Source: Glandiceps talaboti (Eukaryota; Hemichordata; Enteropneusta; Spengelidae). Taken from it: DNA of 20,000 nucleotides. Positions 1 through 13,500 of the stretch are shown one piece after another. The notes below the pieces were generated by a model, which did not search any database, had not been told where the DNA came from, and saw only the letters and a list, made by a program, of their open reading frames with translations. Made by a program: the position numbers and the translations under genes. How positions within the stretch are numbered: the stretch's first letter is position 1; each line of letters opens with the position of its first letter. The stretch covers positions 11,315,322 through 11,335,321 of the forward strand of contig NC_135570.1 of the NCBI RefSeq assembly GCF_964340395.1, in the 5' to 3' direction.

Positions 1-311
1 TACACACAGTTTCACATTCACACTTTAAATATATATGTATATATAACTTTATTGCCAGATACAAAATAACACAAGTTAGTAAAGAAAGTATGATTACATA
101 AATAAATGGGAAAGGGATCACAAAATAGTTGTCTGCCAACTAATCAAGTCCAACCCCACCAAAACATGTAATATTAATAATCAGAATACAAATATTATTT
201 GGGCATTTTCACTGTTCCATTCTTACATTTTACATTTTCAGAACTTCTACAAATAAAGAAAAGGAAGAAAAAAACAAATAACCCCACCCCCCAAAAAACA
301 AACAAACAAAC

Positions 312-344
<33 letters not shown>

Positions 345-523
345 AACAAACAAACTCTAACACCCCAAAAACACAAACACACATACATATACACAAATAC
401 ATAAATCATATTGCCATCAAATTATTTTTAACTTGTAGACTGTAAGTATTACTTGTATTCTTGTTTAAATTCACATCTCCTATGACTGACCAGTAAAACG
501 ACTGTATGTTTGTATTTATGCAG
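1..523 (+). other. Intron upstream of the last dehydrogenase exon
   Basis: AT-rich sequence with no exon that I can recognise. It ends in a good 3' splice site (TTTGTATTTATGCAG, AG at 522-523), so it is read as the 3' part of an intron of the dehydrogenase gene. It holds an A/C-rich simple repeat at 298-356. Confidence 0.6.
298..356. repeat. (AAAC)n/(AAC)n microsatellite
   Basis: Several AAAC units run into about eight AAC units. This is a simple repeat inside the intron, with no sign of function. Confidence 0.9.
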
Positions 524-857
524 TCTCTCAACGGTTCAGATGGGACCTGTCATCACCGCCGTGAGAGAAAACATGCAAACTTTACTGAAAGATGTTGATC
601 TTAGCACAGCAGATGAAGCTTCCATCGAACTGATGAGACTAAACGAAAGTAATCGACAACAAATGATCAAAGGGGAATCTTTACAGACTGCAGACGAGGC
701 GGCACAGGTTGTGATCAACATCATCGAAGAACAACAACCAAAGTTCCGTTACCAGGCTTCAGAAGCTATCCGTGTCATGATTAGCAGGAAGCTTGTTGAT
801 CCAACAGGGGAAGGCGCTGTCAATAATTCCATTAAAAACTTCTTGACAGAATGCTGA
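524..857 (+). CDS. Short-chain dehydrogenase, RDH8/17-beta-HSD1-like, last exon (partial gene)
   Basis: This is the C-terminal exon, 110 codons plus TGA at 855-857, entered after the acceptor at 522-523; its first base finishes a split codon. What is seen: LSTVQMGPVIT, which fits the strand and turn after the SDR catalytic core (family form PGPV-T, here with Met for the first Pro), then a variable helical stretch, then QTADEAAQVVINII and PKFRYQAS. The last two match the substrate-lid region of RDH8 and 17-beta-HSD1 (family form DVA..I..I...P.FRYQ). These enzymes use NADP(H) to interconvert retinal and retinol, or steroid ketone and alcohol, at membranes. The Rossmann fold and the Tyr-x-x-x-Lys catalytic pair would lie in exons left of the window, so activity and substrate cannot be judged. 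Family call is fairly sure; retinoid rather than steroid use is inference. Confidence 0.75.
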
Positions 858-1195
858 ACTAAACCAAACTGAGTTTTACACCCTATAAATTAGTTTTACC
901 TGATAGTGAAATATTTCATTCTGCCATTGTATTATTCCCTGTCGCATTATGACTACAATATCTATCTCCCCATCTTGAGGGAAACTCGTTGAAATTCATG
1001 GATGTTAGATCGCCCTCAAACTGTCACACCTGTCATTATCCAGCAACAAATTGACCAGTCACAGACTTCCTTTTTACATGTCAACTACTTTTCCACGTCA
1101 CTGAATTTAACTTTGAAGTTGTTGAAAGGTATTTTGACACATCTTCAAAAGCAAAACATTAAAAATATTCTTAGTGGAAAGGTCTGGTATACTTG
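858..1195 (+). other. Probable 3' UTR of the dehydrogenase gene
   Basis: AT-rich sequence directly after the stop codon, with no further exon recognised. A 64-codon open frame at 1002-1196 has no recognisable family and is taken as chance. The true 3' end is unknown; the first clear AATAAA on this strand is at 1600-1605. Confidence 0.4.
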
Positions 1196-1197
1196 AT

Positions 1198-1420
1198 TAC
1201 TTTACCAGTCTAGTCAAGGCAGTTACGAAAGGTGTTAAATCGTGGTGCTCCTCTATAGTGAGCGAAGTGTGAAGGTGCATGTAGTAATCCATCACAAACT
1301 GACAGGCTGTTGTCATCGGACTGCACTGATATGCAAATGTCCAACCAGGACTCCACCCCTAGTCTGTTCAAACTAAAATCGTGTGGGGACGCGGCGATGT
1401 CACAGACTATAGCAGGTTTT
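1198..1420. mobile_element. Diverged copy of the MITE found at 3906-4216, opposite orientation
   Basis: Reverse-complementing 3906-4216 gives the same order of blocks seen here: AGTCTAGTCAAG near the left end, ATAGTGAGCGAAG, ATGTAGTAA, GACAGGCT, AAATGTCCAACCAGGACTCC, AAACTAAAATC and GGGGACG. The right terminal repeat is not clear, so the right edge is approximate. Confidence 0.65.
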
Positions 1421-1449
1421 CACTAGTCTGGATGCTAACATGGTTTCTA

Positions 1450-1718
1450 ACTAAACCACGTCTAGTCAAAGTCCCTCAATTAGCACAGAAAATTGTTCAT
1501 CCAATCAGTGAACCCCAACTGCTATAGTGATGTAAATAATGCATAAGTAGCACACTGAGCTGACAAATATACCATATTTGGACATTACATAACTTCCCCA
1601 ATAAACTTTATGAGGGACTGCCTTATTGGTTAGAATTTTGTGATTGATTAACAAAGACTAAATTGTATGTCATGCATCTCAGGACTTCTAGAGTAAAGAC
1701 TTTGACTATACTGTGAGT
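1450..1718. mobile_element. Possible third degenerate MITE-like element
   Basis: The left side has CACGTCTAGTCAAAGTC near 1453. The right side at about 1697-1716 (GACTTTGACTATACTGTGAG) is close to its reverse complement. Both resemble the terminal repeat of the MITE at 3906-4216. The interior is not visibly shared, so this is a tentative call. Confidence 0.3.
1600..1605 (+). promoter_or_regulatory. Candidate polyadenylation signal AATAAA
   Basis: First AATAAA on the plus strand after the dehydrogenase stop, about 740 bp downstream. The distance, and its position inside repeat-like sequence, make this uncertain. Confidence 0.25.
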
Positions 1719-1894
1719 GTAGGTGTAAATGATAAAGATACTGTATAGGAACTATACTGTGAGTGGAGGTGTAAATGATAAAGATACTGTATAGGAACTA
1801 GACTGTGAGTGGAGGTGTAAATGATAAAGATACTGTATAGGAACTAGACTGTGAGTGTAGGTGTAAATTGTATCTATACTGTATAGGAACTAGA
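1711..1894. repeat. 46-bp minisatellite, four copies
   Basis: Units begin CTGTGAGTG at 1711, 1757, 1803 and 1849, exactly 46 bp apart. The first three are nearly identical and the fourth has diverged. The first unit starts inside the TIR-like sequence at 1697-1716. Confidence 0.9.
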
Positions 1895-2138
1895 CTAGGT
1901 TGACATTGACTGAAAATACAATTAAATCACTAGACACGGCAGTACGCCAGCTAATACCGCACAAAAGGACGTGTGTACATGTTATGTGTAAACAAGGTAT
2001 GGAAGGGGAAACAGCGACTAAACATACATTTGTTCACTTTTTGAGTGTGAGAGGCTGTCAATGGATTTAGAACTCAAAATGACACACATTTTGGCTATGA
2101 GCCTTTGAATGGCTTCATTAATGATTTGCGTTTGAGAC

Positions 2139-2275
2139 TTTAGTTCATTGACCTTGAGAGTTCTGTTCAATGAGTTTGAGAGTTCTGTTCATTGAGTTTG
2201 AGAGTTCTGTTCAATGAGTTTGAGAGTTCCATTCATTGAGTTTGTGAGTTCTGTTCACTGAGTTTGTGAGTTCCG
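2139..2275. repeat. 22-bp minisatellite, about six copies
   Basis: Tandem units of the form GAGAGTTCTGTTCATTGAGTTT with a few changes each. It lies between the two convergent genes. Confidence 0.85.
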
Positions 2276-2669
2276 TGTATCATCCACTCAAATAATACAG
2301 TACCAACATGGACATTAACTTTGTGCTTTCTAAGCTAAATATGGCAATAATTCGGGCAATAAGGTCATCTGATCATTCCCGGGAATCACCATCAGATTCA
2401 CCGGCGCCAACGGCCATCTTGAGGTAGTGCCATCAAAGAAGTCAGAACCATTAGGTGAATATTGCAATTTAATATACACTTATGCTTTTCCAGAGGCTGT
2501 AATGGGTTGTATGTTCCCTGAAAGTAAGGCGTTGACTGAAAAATGTGTGGACATTGTCAAAATACTTTTTGAGAGAAAGAGAGCATGAGAAAATCGGTTA
2601 AAATGCATTAATTTGGCATTTGCATTTTGAAGAATTGGCGTGTTGCATGCTGGGTAATAAATGACGATT
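2276..2669 (-). other. Probable 3' UTR/flank of the opsin gene
   Basis: No exon or repeat is recognised. On the opsin strand this follows the stop codon directly. It contains one ATTAAA candidate poly(A) signal (2468-2473) and a GCCATCTTG/CAAGATGGC motif near 2412. Confidence 0.4.
2468..2473 (-). promoter_or_regulatory. Candidate poly(A) signal ATTAAA for the opsin gene
   Basis: Minus-strand ATTAAA about 200 bp after the opsin stop codon. It is a common variant signal at a plausible distance, with no transcript evidence. Confidence 0.3.
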
Positions 2670-6899
<4,230 letters not shown>

Positions 6900-7559
6900 G
6901 TCTTAACAAAATAACAGGAAGTCCTTGAGAGGACGGTTCTCAGACATGTACACCTCAAACAGATGTAAACTATCAAGTGGTGAAAAATCAGACGAGAAGT
7001 ACTAGTAGTCTAATCATTCATCTGAGAAATGTGTGGGCTGAAAAATATTAATTATCACATCATGTATGACATTATCATAAGGAGCCGGAATGAGCAAGTT
7101 ACCATGGTTACCAACAAGTTTATTGCCACGTGTCGTCCCAAGACTATGACATAAACGGCTTTTCAACCATGAATCTATGAATAGTCAAATAAATACATAT
7201 TTTTTATACACCGTTTTGTCACATCTAATCATGGAGGTATAACCTTTCATGATCTAATATTCCGTCTCCAGACATTTTAACACCATACCATTCTCACTGA
7301 CAGTCATACCAGAATGATTGTTGGTGATATGACAGGAAGATATACATGTAGTGTGGTATGCAGTTTGCTTCAACACCACTGGTGCTATTTTTCATACTTC
7401 AAGGAATTCCTGATCTGCCATGATGTTATACAACAAAGAAATCTATGTAATATCAATCAGGGATATTATTTAGAGAAAATCAAAGAACTGTAATTTGCTG
7501 CCAATGGCGTTGTAGCACAACTGTAAGGTTTAAAGCTTACATGTCAATCTTTTTTATAT
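6900..7559 (-). promoter_or_regulatory. Upstream flank of the opsin gene (candidate promoter region)
   Basis: No coding sequence is recognised. About 200-230 bp before the opsin ATG there are GTTACCATGGTTACC (7098-7112), one base from a palindromic RFX X-box, and CACGTG (7127-7132), a perfect E-box. No convincing TATA box is assigned and the transcription start is unknown, so the regulatory role is inferred from position and motif only. Confidence 0.3.
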
Positions 7560-7835
7560 TTGTCAACATGCCACGCTATGCCATTCCTGTGGTTAGCTAA
7601 ACATGCAATCTACATCATTTCACTGTTGCTAGGCACATACGTCTTTGATTTATGAATGTTTATCTACTTGCCTTTCCATTCCTGCTTTCATCTTTGCAAT
7701 ATAAATGTACACCATCACTTGGTGATTCTAGGCATACATGAGTTTGTGTTTTGAATGTTCATCCACATGATGTCTACCCAACCCACTATTATCTTTGCAA
7801 TATACACCCTTATTTGACTTTTATGGGTCACAGCT
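7560..7835. repeat. Three degenerate units of about 95 bp upstream of the LINE fragment
   Basis: Shared blocks recur at about 95-bp spacing: CTAGGCAC/ATAC near 7628 and 7729, ATCTTTGCAATATA near 7691 and 7791, and GAATGTT-ATC near 7654 and 7753. This could be a 5' UTR monomer array of the LINE or just an old tandem duplication. Confidence 0.45.
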
Positions 7836-7935
7836 CGCTCACATACAAGTTCATACTGCTCTCCAACTTTCCAGTAATTTCTCGACAAATCTGTCAAGTT
7901 AGCAACTGTAAGTACGTCAGTTACTTTTATAAACC

Positions 7936-8358
7936 ATGGGAGTCAGCGTCCAAGCCTGGAGAACTAGGATTGGAACTTTCATTCCACCAAAAAACTGGAG
8001 AGATATTCAAGTTCATTTCTACAGCCCATACTCAAAATGGTCTCATGCAAATGAGCTTGGTTACCGGCTGACAGCATGCATTTTGGTATCTCTTTATACT
8101 GTGACTGCCACGTATTCATTACTGGTAGGACTAGAATCATTGGAAATATGGTTGCAAAGTAACGGAATGCTATTACTAGACGAGAAGGATATGGTTTCGA
8201 GTATGAAATGTGATAGTTTTGCAGATTCGTGTGTACGAAGCACCAATGGCATGTATACGCAGGTGTCATGTCATCAATTCCCAGGCCGGCCATTTATGAC
8301 AAAACTTCTGTTATTATCAGGCGACGTCGAACTGAATTTGACTTTTGCTATGCTATGA
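7936..8358 (+). pseudogene. N-terminal LINE ORF fragment with a 2A-like motif
   Basis: A 140-codon frame begins MGVSVQAWRTRIGTF, which resembles the start of ORFs in some CR1-like LINEs of marine animals (W-R-x-R-I-G-x-F). It ends LLLLSGDVELN-LTF near 8306-8347. The GDVELN part is the core of 2A and 2A-like peptides found at the N-terminus of such ORFs in sea urchin and amphioxus elements, but the Pro-Gly-Pro that should follow Asn is lost and the frame stops soon after. No endonuclease or reverse transcriptase follows; a CATA microsatellite begins about 10 bp later. It is a dead fragment kept at its 5' end, the reverse of normal LINE truncation. Confidence 0.6.
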
Positions 8359-8367
8359 AGTTGAATA

Positions 8368-8530
8368 CATACATACATACATGCATACACACACACACAC
8401 AAATGGACATACATACGTACATACATACATACATACACACACATACATAAATACATACACACACGCACATACATAAATACATACATACATACACACACAT
8501 ACATAAATACACACACACACACATACACAC
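8368..8530. repeat. (CATA)n/(CA)n microsatellite
   Basis: ACATACAT and ACACAC units with minor interruptions, directly after the LINE fragment. Confidence 0.95.
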
Positions 8531-9118
8531 TTCACCATGCCTATAGTACTAGCTACTGAACCTCAATTTAGTTACACAAAAAACATCACACACTAGTAGT
8601 GTTATCACATAAATATACCAGCATGACCTGTACAACTGATCATTCCATGTCCACATAAACACATGAATGAATGAATGCATGTACAGTTGTAAGGTTTACT
8701 GAATTTTTATTTGGGATAAACATACTTATGTAATACCAACGGAACACCATGAATCATGTGTGTTAGTGTAGATATACATGCGAGTGTTTTTTGCCACAGA
8801 AAGAAAAACAGGCACTCATGCAAATACTCCGAGTACACCATATGGATAGGTACCCATCACGGGGTTGTGTCACATGACAACTTTATCAATGCGTAGTCAT
8901 GACGATAGGTCCGCCATCTTTGGTATGATTTGTTGCAACATACTTTACACACTAGCTGACCAGCTGATTAATACCAAGTTCTTTATTCTCAAAAATTGTT
9001 GGTTTTCACAATTAGACAGTTCAGTGTACACTGCCAACAAGTGCATCACGTGAGAACATTAATATTTCTCGAACATAACCTTTCTAATACATTGTAACAC
9101 TATAAATGAGAGTGATGA
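8531..9118. other. Intergenic sequence, nothing recognised
   Basis: AT-rich. The 62-codon plus-strand frame at 8865-9053 has no recognisable family. A CCGCCATCTT motif lies at about 8911. No gene, repeat or structure is supported. Confidence 0.5.
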
Positions 9119-9176
9119 TACTACTACTACTACTACTACTACTACTACAACTACTACTACTGCTACTACTACTACT
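9119..9176. repeat. (ACT)n microsatellite
   Basis: About 19 CTA/ACT triplets with two changes. Confidence 0.95.
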
Positions 9177-9189
9177 TGAGAGTCAAATA

Positions 9190-9335
9190 GCGTCAAAAAT
9201 CAGAATTCAAATTCATTTATTAGACATGAAGTTAAAACATTTTGACATGCTTACAAAATACATGACCCATTATGTACACTTAACTATACCTATAGTCATA
9301 GATTGTATTATGTACACAGACATGACATCTATGAA
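9190..9335 (-). mobile_element. Possible old LINE 3' UTR remnant
   Basis: On the minus strand there is a T-rich stretch with CATGTCTAATAAATGAATTT and GAATT, followed by the (AGT)n repeat at 9119-9176. This arrangement (AATAAA plus GAATT-rich sequence plus microsatellite) is typical of LINE 3' ends. No coding sequence remains. Confidence 0.25.
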
Positions 9336-9640
9336 GTAACCAGTCACTATATTTAATATTTTAAATCAAATGAAAACTTTGTGGGCGTTAGGATTGATCC
9401 CGGGGTAATTAAACATACTACTGTAAGGACAACAACATAAATAAATAAAAAGGGAGCACTACTCCAGGAAATAGTGGTATTTTCATAAACTTTTGGTTCT
9501 GGAGAGTTATTTCATAATTTCACATTATATAAATTTCACACGATTGCCAAGAACCACCAAAATGAAACTCTTTTTTCACCTTCATTGTTCGAGCAGCGGT
9601 CCACTGTCGCCTCAGGGGACTTCACAGACATACACATGTC
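9336..9640. other. Intergenic sequence, nothing recognised
   Basis: Unremarkable AT-rich sequence with no supported gene or repeat. Confidence 0.4.
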
Positions 9641-9719
9641 TTAGATGAAGAATGAATATTCATGACTCCTAAGTGCTTATTACTTTCAGATAGGTCATGA
9701 ATATTCATTGTTCATCTAA
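9641..9719. repeat. Inverted repeat carrying ATGAATATTCAT palindromes
   Basis: Arms 9641-9666 and 9694-9719 match at 25 of 26 positions around a 27-base loop. Each arm contains the 12-bp palindrome ATGAATATTCAT (9652-9663 and 9697-9708). Confidence 0.9.
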
Positions 9720-9782
9720 TGCATATACACATGAACCGTTGATACAATGTTAGAGGTGAAGTTTCAATTTTATGTTTCTTTG

Positions 9783-9922
9783 TCATGAATATTCATTGTT
9801 CAACCACTGCATTAACATTTCTGCTGACCCCCATGATGCAATGTGACCACAGTCATGAATATTCATTGTTCAACCATTGCATAAACATTTCTGCTCACTC
9901 CCATGATGCAATATGACCCACA
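9783..9922. repeat. Two 70-bp tandem units with the same ATGAATATTCAT palindrome
   Basis: Units start at 9783 and 9853 and are nearly identical. The palindromes lie at 9785-9796 and 9855-9866. Each unit also has CCCATGATGCAAT. Confidence 0.9.
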
Positions 9923-10124
9923 GCAAAGATCATCAAATGACGGACAACTTCAGCTTGTTGTTTCTCTGAAATTGCATGTAATGTAGGTGATGTAAAACCA
10001 TGACATGACTCTCTTAGCATCCACACTTTGTGAAAATGTCTTTATATCCTGGAGTGGTGTTCATGATAATTTATATACTGTTCAATAACTTAAACCTAAA
10101 TTCTTCAAATCTACACTTACTACA

Positions 10125-10440
10125 CAGTTTTCTATATGTAGTGTACTTTGCCAAGAGAGTTTTCTATTTTTACATTACTTTGCCTTGACAGTTTTCTATT
10201 TTTACATTACTTTGCCTTGACAGTTTTCTATTTTTACATTACTTTGCCTTGAGTTTTCTATTTTTACACTACTTTGCCAAGACAGTTTTCTATTTTTAGT
10301 GTACTTTGCCTTGACAGTTTTCTATTTTTACACTACTTTGCCTTGAGTTTTCTATTTTTACACTACTTTGCCAAGACAGTTTTCTATTTTTAGTGTACTT
10401 TGCCTTGACAGTTTTCTGTTTTTACACTAATTTACCTAAG
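10125..10440. repeat. 32-bp minisatellite overlapping the DCTN4 stop codon
   Basis: About ten units of 28-32 bp of the form AGTTTTCTATTTTTACACTA + CTTTGCCTTGAC, with TTACATTAC and TTAGTGTAC variants. The last unit (10409-10440) is diverged (26 of 32 match) and covers the DCTN4 stop codon (10422-10424) and the last 16 coding bases. Confidence 0.9.
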
Positions 10441-10562
10441 TTAATTGTACATTCATATTCAAGCCATACGATAGGAGGTTCCTTCTCTTGATCTTTATCA
10501 TCATCTGATCTTCTGAACTGAGCAGCCATGTCTCGGTAATTGTATTTCAATCTTAACGCAAT
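10422..10562 (-). CDS. DCTN4: DCTN4 last exon with stop codon
   Basis: The acceptor is TTTTCTTACCAG|ATT. It has 46 codons and TAA at 10422-10424: [20 protein letters not shown], then an acidic linker, then [16 protein letters not shown]. The final six codons lie inside the last unit of the 32-bp minisatellite. No clear poly(A) signal was found downstream. Confidence 0.93.
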   Translation of the reverse strand: MALRLKYNYRDMAAQFRRSDDDKDQEKEPPIVWLEYECTINLGKLV

Positions 10563-13500
10563 CTGGTAAGAAAATGGAGAAGACTATTTAATTATTACCA
10601 TGGATATAATGATGCCAAGCAAATAAAAAGATGAGAAAAAAGTAGTTGTAGGAGTTTAAAAAAATGATAAGGGACAAAATGATGATGACTCTTAGTACAA
10701 TCACTGACATCAGACCATGGATGAAAGGAACCTGTTACAAACAGGGAAAGTAAACAACTGAGCTGGATTACTAACACTTTGCTCAGTATGTTGGAGATAC
10801 AGAGAGACAATTACCTTCCATCATTTGATAAGAACAGTTGTATGGCCTCCTTACATAATGATGGCCACAAACAAATGAGAAGTTACCTTGGCAATTTGTG
10901 CACACATAAAGAGGCCATTAAAACTGTTCTTATCAAACCATGAAATGTACTACAAGTCTCTGCTGTTCCTACATGCTGAGCCAAGTGTTATTAATCCAAT
11001 TCATTTGTTTACTTTCCCTGTTTGTAATACTATTACAAACAGGGAAAGTAAATAGGTTCCATTTGTCCACAGTCTGATGACTGCAATTGTACTACAACCA
11101 AGATCAAAGTTGTGTGGAAAGTACAGTCTATGCAACATCACTAGAATTGAACCAACACTCTATTTTTTTTCCATTTGAAAACGTCACTCAATGAGAGTCT
11201 GTCTATTCATGAGTCTGTACTGTAGTAATTGCATCTGTGTAACTACAACAGTACCAGACACGACACTTTCCATACCAGAAACATTTGGTGTTATCCCCAA
11301 CAACAAACACAATGTCAAAGATGTTATTCAAAGTGCCGTCTCCCTCAAATAGCTAAATGAAGAAAAATATTGGGAACAAAAAAAAGTTATACCCCTCAAG
11401 CATAATTTATGAAAATATCAGGAAAAATAATGGCAATTTGGAATGTTTTGATTCACAGTTCGATCACCGCAGAATCAGCGACATAGACACCGGTTGTCAT
11501 GATGTAGAACAATCAGGGTATATAATCCATATTTTCTGTTCAAAGACAATAACTTGGCTAGTGTATGGTACAATCTACCTAACGCACTGAAGTATAAAGT
11601 AGTAAAGATAAGAGTGAGGCTACTTACAATTACATCACCTACAGCCTTTTCAGGTGTTACTTTCACGAAAAAGGCAAGTCGGTTAGCCTTGCGAAAGTGG
11701 ACAACGCTATGAACAGAACAAAACAAATAAGACTAATGTTGTGATTGGATGTTTTTGGACGCCTTTCACAGGCAGTGGTGTTCACGCTCAGGATTATTTG
11801 CACACTTTTTGTGCAAAATCCTTGTCTGTTCTTGCACTTAAAGGAATGTGGCATTGTTCAACATAAAGAGAAAGATACATAAAAAATGTCTGTGGTGAAT
11901 GTATGATAATATACCTGAGAAGACAGTGAACGGCTTAGAGATAGGCCTTTACAAAATTTGCCATGGTGGCGCTCTACTTCCTGTCTGTGTGTACCTTGGG
12001 GGTAACCATGGTAAAGGTTACTTGGTTAATCATAGAGCACTGCTGCTTTCCTCAAGGTCTGAACAATATGAAAAACATCCTTGATTTACACTTCTACAGT
12101 AAAGGGACAAAGCTCGTAAGAAACAGTACTATGACTTTGAGGTGATGATACTTTGAAGGACGCGGCGGTGCTGTATTCTAAATTTCCTGTTTGCCGTCTG
12201 GAATGGCCAATTACTATACAATACAATAGACCTGTTACTATTTGCACGATATATCATTCCTCTACCCACACAAGGCCATGAATTCTGTATGCACACGGAC
12301 GTTTACATGCACTACTCAGGGAGATGATTGTCACTTGGCCATACCCTGTGTTTACCAGTAAAACCCTTCCTGGTCATTGATGGCATTTAGTTTTAGTTTT
12401 ATAAAAATCACTCACAATTAAAAAGGTGAACACGTCTTTCCATCATTTCACAATGACAATGTTAGTTCAAATGTAATCAAGATAAAAACAAGTCTAAATG
12501 TACCAACATATATATGATGACTCTTGTGTAATGCACCTTAATTGGAACCAGTAAATTGAGTGTTTCACTTTTTTATAGAACTAACTATGTGGAGGCCATT
12601 TTACCAACAACAAAGTACTGATTCAGTAACATGCAATCGAGTTAAGTACGGTTTCTGATTAGGAAGAGCAAAATCTGTAGTGAGACCAGACATTATGTAA
12701 CCAGCTCTTCACAGTTCTTTTTAAGTGGCATGATCTGATCCAATCAAATTTAGTATTTTAGATTGCGAGAGTTGAGTTTTGTGATTTGAGGTTTATTTTT
12801 TAAAGAATGTAATTTGTAAAGAAGAACATACAATGCGGTGTTAATTTGACTCGCAATATGGCTAAATTTCTGTTCAAACAACATGACATATTTCTGTTCC
12901 TGTAATTAGTAGAGCAAGATCTGAGAGGAGTAAAACAGGCAGATGGAAACAAATTGAAACGTTGAGTAATATATTGACTACATTCAATTTTTAAAAAATT
13001 TAAATTATATCTTTACATTTCAATATACTTGCAAGTTTAATTTAAATTGTATCTTTACATTTCAATATACTTGCAAGTTTAATTTAAATTGTATTTTTAC
13101 ATTTTAATATACTTGCAAGTTTAATTTAAATTGTATCTTTAGATTTCAATATACTTGCAAGTTTAATTTAAATTGTATCTTTACATTTTAATATACTTGC
13201 AAGTTTAATTTAAATTATATCTTTACATTTCAGTATTTTCTTCAAGTAGTGCTCTTTTGAAGTATTAAGCTTATATTTCGTTCTGATCTCATTTGGTATT
13301 TCATTTTCAACTCTTAAACTTTCCAGACCTGGACCCCTGAGGACCAGTTCCAAAGATGAACTTGCTGTCAGGAAAAGTGCCCAGGTAACGGATGATAAGG
13401 GGAATGGTGCGTGACTAACAACGTCCAAGTGAAATCCTTATCTATCCTGAGATGATATGATTTTTTTTTTGACGCAATTTCAAACCATGAGTACGTTTTG

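Noticed and set aside
1002-1196. 64-residue plus-strand open frame after the dehydrogenase stop
   Set aside because: No recognisable domain; best read as 3' UTR.
8274-8538. Open frames rich in Tyr-Val-Cys and Thr-His-Ile (also at 14144-14823)
   Set aside because: They are translations of CATA/CA repeats.
11357-11590. 77-residue plus-strand open frame
   Set aside because: Low-complexity start, no recognisable family, and it lies in a DCTN4 intron.
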